A DNA stretch of 64,000 nt from an uncultured Desulfatiglans sp. (GTDB taxonomy: Bacteria; Desulfobacterota; DSM-4660; Desulfatiglandales; Desulfatiglandaceae), in assembly GCA_900498135.1 (NCBI GenBank), contig LR026961.1, positions 3,016,192-3,080,191 of the forward strand, in the 5' to 3' direction. Shown one piece after another: positions 60,561 through 64,000 of the stretch. Position 1 is the stretch's first letter; the number at the start of each line of letters is the position of its first letter. The translations under genes were made by a program, and so were the position numbers. The notes beneath the pieces were generated by a model. That model was not told where the DNA came from. It made no database searches and saw only the letters and a program-made list of their open reading frames with translations.

Positions 60561-61604
60561 ATGAAGGCAGTGGTGTTGATGGAAGGTCAACGGGTGGGGA
60601 TGGCGGAGGTGCCGGAGCCCAGGCTTCAGAAAAACGACGACGTTCTCGTAGAGGTGAAGGCCGCGGCCATCTGCGGATCGGACATTCATATCAAGCACGG
60701 GCAGTTGCCGGGAATTGCGCCTGGGACGGTCATGGGCCACGAATTCGTGGGGGTGGTGAGAGAAACCGGCGGGGATGTCAGCCGGTTCAAACCCGGAGAC
60801 CGAGTCTCCGTTCCGGCGGCGGTATGGTGCGGCACCTGCCCTGCATGCCGGCGGGGTCAGATCCAGTACTGCCCGAACGGGGGTGTGTGGGGCGGCGGAG
60901 AGTTTTTCGGCAAGGGGCTGGCAGGCGCCCAGACATCTTATGTGCGCGTCCCTTATGCGGACATGTGTCTGACCCCGATTCCCGATCAGGTTTCGGATGA
61001 GCAGGCCGTTTTTGTGGGGGATGTCTTCAGCACGGGCTATCATGCAGCACTCGAGGGCGGGATCGCCACAGGGGATACGGTGGCGATTTTCGGCTGCGGT
61101 CCCATCGGTTTGGCGGCATTGGTCTCGGCCTGGCAGATGGGACCCCGAGAGGTCTTTGCCGTGGACATGTTCGACAACCGGCTGGAGATAGCGCGGCACT
61201 ACGGCGCCACCGTCGTCGACGCCCGCGAAGAAAATGCCGTCGAGCGGCTGCGGGAAGCCACGGGCGGAGAGGGAGTGGATGCGGTCATCGAGGCGATCGG
61301 AAACCCGGCGACCTTCCAGCAGGCCCTGCGGTCCGTGCGCCGTGGTGGGACGGTGTCGGTAGTCGGTCTTTTCCCGGCCCCGGTGGAGTTCCCCTTGAAC
61401 GAACTCGCTTACTACGGCGTGCGCATCAACATGGGACTCGGGAGCCTTGCTCATATGCCGCAGTTGATGGGCCTGCTCGAAGCGGGTCGGGTCGACCTCA
61501 CGCCGCTTGCAACGCACTCTTTCGCTCTCGAGGATGCAGTCGAGGCCTATGATCTTTTCGAAAACCACAAGGACGCCTGTATCAAAGTCATCCTGAAGCC
61601 TTGA
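60561..61604 (+). CDS. Zinc-dependent medium-chain alcohol dehydrogenase
   Basis: A 347-residue MDR enzyme. Catalytic zinc ligands lie in AAAICGSDIHIKHG and GHEFVGVVRETGG, the structural zinc motif is CGTCPACRRGQIQYC, and the NAD-binding loop is VAIFGCGPIGLAALVSAWQ followed by an acidic residue (VDMFDNR), indicating NAD preference. Related to threonine, sorbitol or galactitol dehydrogenases; the substrate is not evident. GGAGGGGA precedes the ATG. Co-directional with the TetR gene, 280 bases downstream. Confidence 0.93.
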   Translation: MKAVVLMEGQRVGMAEVPEPRLQKNDDVLVEVKAAAICGSDIHIKHGQLPGIAPGTVMGHEFVGVVRETGGDVSRFKPGDRVSVPAAVWCGTCPACRRGQIQYCPNGGVWGGGEFFGKGLAGAQTSYVRVPYADMCLTPIPDQVSDEQAVFVGDVFSTGYHAALEGGIATGDTVAIFGCGPIGLAALVSAWQMGPREVFAVDMFDNRLEIARHYGATVVDAREENAVERLREATGGEGVDAVIEAIGNPATFQQALRSVRRGGTVSVVGLFPAPVEFPLNELAYYGVRINMGLGSLAHMPQLMGLLEAGRVDLTPLATHSFALEDAVEAYDLFENHKDACIKVILKP

Positions 61605-61770
61605 GCTCAAGCGTTCAGCACTGCGCTCCGTGCCCGCTCTGTTTCTCCGTGCGGAGGTCATTTTGAAAGAGAAGATTGTTCAATGATTCGATCCGCCCTT
61701 TTGGGAGGTCGCATGTGCAGCGTGCCGGCGGCAGTCATCTGCCGTCGGCATATTCGTTTACGGATCCTCC

Positions 61771-62676
61771 TCAGGCCGGTACTGGAATACGGCTTGGCAC
61801 CACCATCACCTGGGCGTTCGGCAAGGTCTGTTTGAGGCCGGCTTCCAGGCGGTCTATCAGGTTGTACACCTCTTGCATCTGTTTTTGCCGGTCAAATTCC
61901 AGAAACAGCTCGATGAAGATATGGCTGCCGGACCGGCGGGTGCGGAAGCCATGGATTTGTTCATACGCATCGAAATTGGCGGCCAGTTCACGCAGGATCA
62001 GGAGCAGGTCCCGCTCGTCGAGGCTCCGGTCGAGCAGGTCGCCGATGGAACCGGAAAAGACGTCGCGGGTGGATTTGAGGAAGCTCAGGAGGAGGATGGA
62101 GGTGGCACCGACGTCCAGAAAGCGCGTCCAGGGAGCGCCGTGGAAGATCAAGGCGAGCCCGACAGCCAGGATAATGAGGATGTCTTCGAGGGCGCCCATC
62201 CGGGCCATACGCCACATGGCGCCGAATATGGGGGAGTGCTCGGTTCGGCTCAGGCGCAGGTTGCGAATCCAGAGCCAGACGGAGACCACACAGGAGACGC
62301 TCGTCAGGACCATCGCCAGCAGGCCGCCATGTTGCTCCGCGGGGTGGCGAACCTTCATGAGGGTCTCATAGCCGATGAAAACGGCCGCGAGCAGCATGGC
62401 GATTCCGACCACCATGCTCGAGATGGTTTCCAGACGCCCGAATCCGTAAGTGTTGCGGAGGTCGGTGCGATGCGTCATGCGTTTGACCGTGTACAGGGAC
62501 AGACCTGAGGCGAGGGCGGCGGTCAGGGCGATGACGAAATTCGCGACGAACACCAGGGAATTGGAGGTGAGCATTCCGACGGTGGAGGCGCCGACCGTGT
62601 AGAGTTCCATGGCGAGGGTGACCGCCAGCAGGCGGATCTTGGTGGCATTGGAAACAGCTGCAGAAAAACCGCTCAT
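61771..62676 (-). CDS. CDF-like cation transporter with atypical metal site
   Basis: A 301-residue membrane protein of the cation diffusion facilitator family: six hydrophobic segments, NTYGFGRLETISSMVVG (the HPYGHGRxE-like loop) and a C-terminal cytoplasmic domain (FIELFLEFDRQKQMQEVYNL). The usual Asp/His ligands are altered: helix 2 reads VFVANFVIAL where a HxxxD is expected and helix 5 reads GALEDILIILAV. So the transported ion may differ or transport may be lost. Start uncertain (62676 chosen; the frame is open to 62796). Confidence 0.85.
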   Translation of the reverse strand: MSGFSAAVSNATKIRLLAVTLAMELYTVGASTVGMLTSNSLVFVANFVIALTAALASGLSLYTVKRMTHRTDLRNTYGFGRLETISSMVVGIAMLLAAVFIGYETLMKVRHPAEQHGGLLAMVLTSVSCVVSVWLWIRNLRLSRTEHSPIFGAMWRMARMGALEDILIILAVGLALIFHGAPWTRFLDVGATSILLLSFLKSTRDVFSGSIGDLLDRSLDERDLLLILRELAANFDAYEQIHGFRTRRSGSHIFIELFLEFDRQKQMQEVYNLIDRLEAGLKQTLPNAQVMVVPSRIPVPA

Positions 62677-62976
62677 GAGGATCGCCTTTGCGAAAAATGA
62701 TCCCGCCCGCTTGATAATCAGGGTGGATGGCTTCTGCCGGATCCGGGAACGGGGCCCCGAACGCCATGGAAGCCCGACTTTCAGCCGCATGCTCAAAAGG
62801 TTGGGGGCTTCTGCCTAGTCAGATAAAGAGGGATGTCCCTCGCCTTCATCGCCATCTTTTAACAAAAGCCGGCTGCTGATGGAAATGAAAATTCGATCGA
62901 AAAGGAGAGGATTCAGGGGCCTATCGAAAAAAGATCCATCCGGGGGGGTTGAAGAGTTTTCCCTGCTCTGCGAGGT
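62677..62976. other. Non-coding stretch upstream of the CDF-like gene
   Basis: About 300 bases. If the longer start at 62796 were used, part of it would be coding. Otherwise no supported feature. Confidence 0.35.
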
Positions 62977-63170
62977 CGTTTCCATCCGGAAATGGTCTTT
63001 TTGGCCAATCTCGGTGTCAATCTGAACGTTTGCTTGCGCGGCGACCACCAGGTCGCCTCCGTACAAACACTTGATTTCCCTGATATTGGTCAAACCCGGA
63101 CCCGCCGCGAAGCGGTGGGACTGAGCACGCGAAGCGTGTGAAGAAAATTCCTCATTTCCGGATTGGAAAC
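62977..63170 (-). repeat. MITE-like dispersed repeat
   Basis: A minus-oriented copy with CGTTTCCATCCGGAAATGG at its left, the core with TTGGCCAATCTC, GGCGACCACCAGGTCGCC in the palindrome position, one hairpin module and right end CATTTCCGGATTGGAAAC. It lies just downstream of the asparagine synthetase gene. Confidence 0.88.
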
Positions 63171-63248
63171 TTTGCCGCGCAGGCAGCACCGGCAAAAGAA
63201 GGGCAGACTCGCGATTGCCCCTCTTTAGGGTGCTGCATGGGCGGGTTG

Positions 63249-64000
63249 TTATTTGAAAGGATCCCAGCGGACCGTCTGCTTTTCGTAGGAGGGCGGAAAG
63301 AGCTTCAGAAATTCGTCGTAATAGTACAGCTCCTTGAAGGACGCGAAGGGGAGTCCGTAAGCGGCTTTGGGCCGCCTTTTCAGTTCATCGGGATCGATCT
63401 TTCGTGAGACGATCTCATCCATGACGTCGTCCATGCCTGTGCCCATCGCGAATCGCAGTTTTTCGCGGTTGGCGATCCGCTCCGGGAGCATATCCCGGAA
63501 GGCCTCGCGGAGGACGTATTTCTCCACCTGTTTTTCGCCGTAGATTTTCCATGACATGGGTATGGTTTTGGCGAAGGCGACGACGCGGGTGTCCAAGAAC
63601 GGCGTCTTGTAAATGACGGAATTGCCCATCCAACTCCGGTCGAGGCGTCTTAGCGCCGTATTATAAGCGATATCGAGCAGTTTTTGAGCGAGGCGTTCAC
63701 GCTGTTCGGGGCTTTTGACACGGGGGTTCTTGAGGACCATTCGGTAACCGCCGAAAAGTTCATCGGCGCCTTCTCCGACAAGGACTGCATTGCTGTATTC
63801 CTTCACCATTTTGGAGACGAAATAGTTCGAAAGAATCCCCGAGATGCAGTCTTCGTCGAAGCTCTCCAGGTACCAGACGGCCTGGGGGATGAATCCTTCG
63901 ATATCTTCGTTCGTGATTTCACAGATATGATGCGACATGCCGAGAAAGTCGGCCATGAGTTTGGCGTTTTCGAGGTCGGGCCCCGGCGCGCTTTTGACGG
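63249..64000 (-). CDS. asnB: Asparagine synthetase B-type, C-terminal part (cut by window end)
   Basis: The last 250 residues of a glutamine-hydrolysing asparagine synthetase; the reading frame is open through position 64000, so the N-terminus lies outside. The ATP-pyrophosphatase-type synthetase domain is seen: VLVGEGADELFGGYRMVLK, TALRRLDRSWMGNSVIYKTPFLD and KYVLREAFRDMLPERIANREK. Whether it makes asparagine or amidates a cell-wall or other substrate cannot be told without the amidotransferase half. Confidence 0.9.
   Translation of the reverse strand, partial: VKSAPGPDLENAKLMADFLGMSHHICEITNEDIEGFIPQAVWYLESFDEDCISGILSNYFVSKMVKEYSNAVLVGEGADELFGGYRMVLKNPRVKSPEQRERLAQKLLDIAYNTALRRLDRSWMGNSVIYKTPFLDTRVVAFAKTIPMSWKIYGEKQVEKYVLREAFRDMLPERIANREKLRFAMGTGMDDVMDEIVSRKIDPDELKRRPKAAYGLPFASFKELYYYDEFLKLFPPSYEKQTVRWDPFK

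Overview
The window reads as about 64 kb of chromosome from a GC-rich, strictly anaerobic bacterium of the former Deltaproteobacteria (Desulfobacterota), probably a sulfate reducer or a syntrophic degrader of aromatic or fatty acids. This is inferred from gene content: a glutaryl-CoA dehydrogenase closely resembling the non-decarboxylating Desulfococcus enzyme next to glutaconyl-CoA decarboxylase alpha, indolepyruvate:ferredoxin oxidoreductase, two HdrD-like Fe-S proteins, DsrE/TusA/YedE sulfur-trafficking genes, and selenocysteine use. I recognised no rRNA, tRNA, CRISPR array or intact insertion sequence.

Layout. 0-5 kb: tex, a small unknown gene, then an exported YidD-like protein overlapping a TPR protein. 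5-10 kb (minus): trpB2, a Cys-rich small protein, iorA, iorB and a MobA-like nucleotidyltransferase. 10-12 kb: an AdoMet-decarboxylase-like gene and an acyl-CoA dehydrogenase. 12.7-18.3 kb (plus): yhbY, a J-domain protein, queE, and a YdbH-like giant followed by a YnbE/YdbL-like protein. 18-21 kb: DUF3108 and Slp-type envelope proteins. 20.5-24 kb (minus): cbiM-cbiQ-cbiO, endonuclease V and a Cys-cluster protein, tightly overlapping. 24-31 kb: a CoA-disulfide-reductase-type flavoprotein, an acyl-CoA ligase, gcdA and glutaryl-CoA dehydrogenase. 32-44 kb: threonine synthase, then a region rich in selenium and sulfur genes. 44.6-57 kb (minus): HIT protein with a PEP-synthase-like protein, a TRAP transporter with a UPF0280 protein, a TPP-riboswitch-controlled thiM-thiE-thiL-thiD operon and a nucleotidyltransferase/HD-like fusion. 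57-64 kb: a second HdrD-like protein, a TetR regulator with a nested operator, a zinc alcohol dehydrogenase, a divergent CDF-type protein and a truncated asparagine synthetase.

The most important reading is that two genes are selenoprotein genes that ordinary ORF calling breaks at an in-frame UGA. One is an HdrD-like Fe-S oxidoreductase (33781-35082, UGA at 34471-34473); its paralogue in the same window (57400-58722) has Cys at the equivalent position. The other is selenophosphate synthetase SelD (43047-44099 minus, UGA at 44049-44051). Both UGAs are followed by SECIS-like hairpins. Around them lie yedF and an operon tpr-yedE-tusA-dsrE-dsrE-dsrH, which together suggest a locus for acquiring, relaying and using selenium and/or sulfur.

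The second theme is a dispersed, palindromic, MITE-like repeat bounded by inverted repeats related to TTCCATCCGGAAATG. At least ten full or degraded copies sit only between genes, and one copy is flanked by a 12-bp direct repeat that looks like a target-site duplication.
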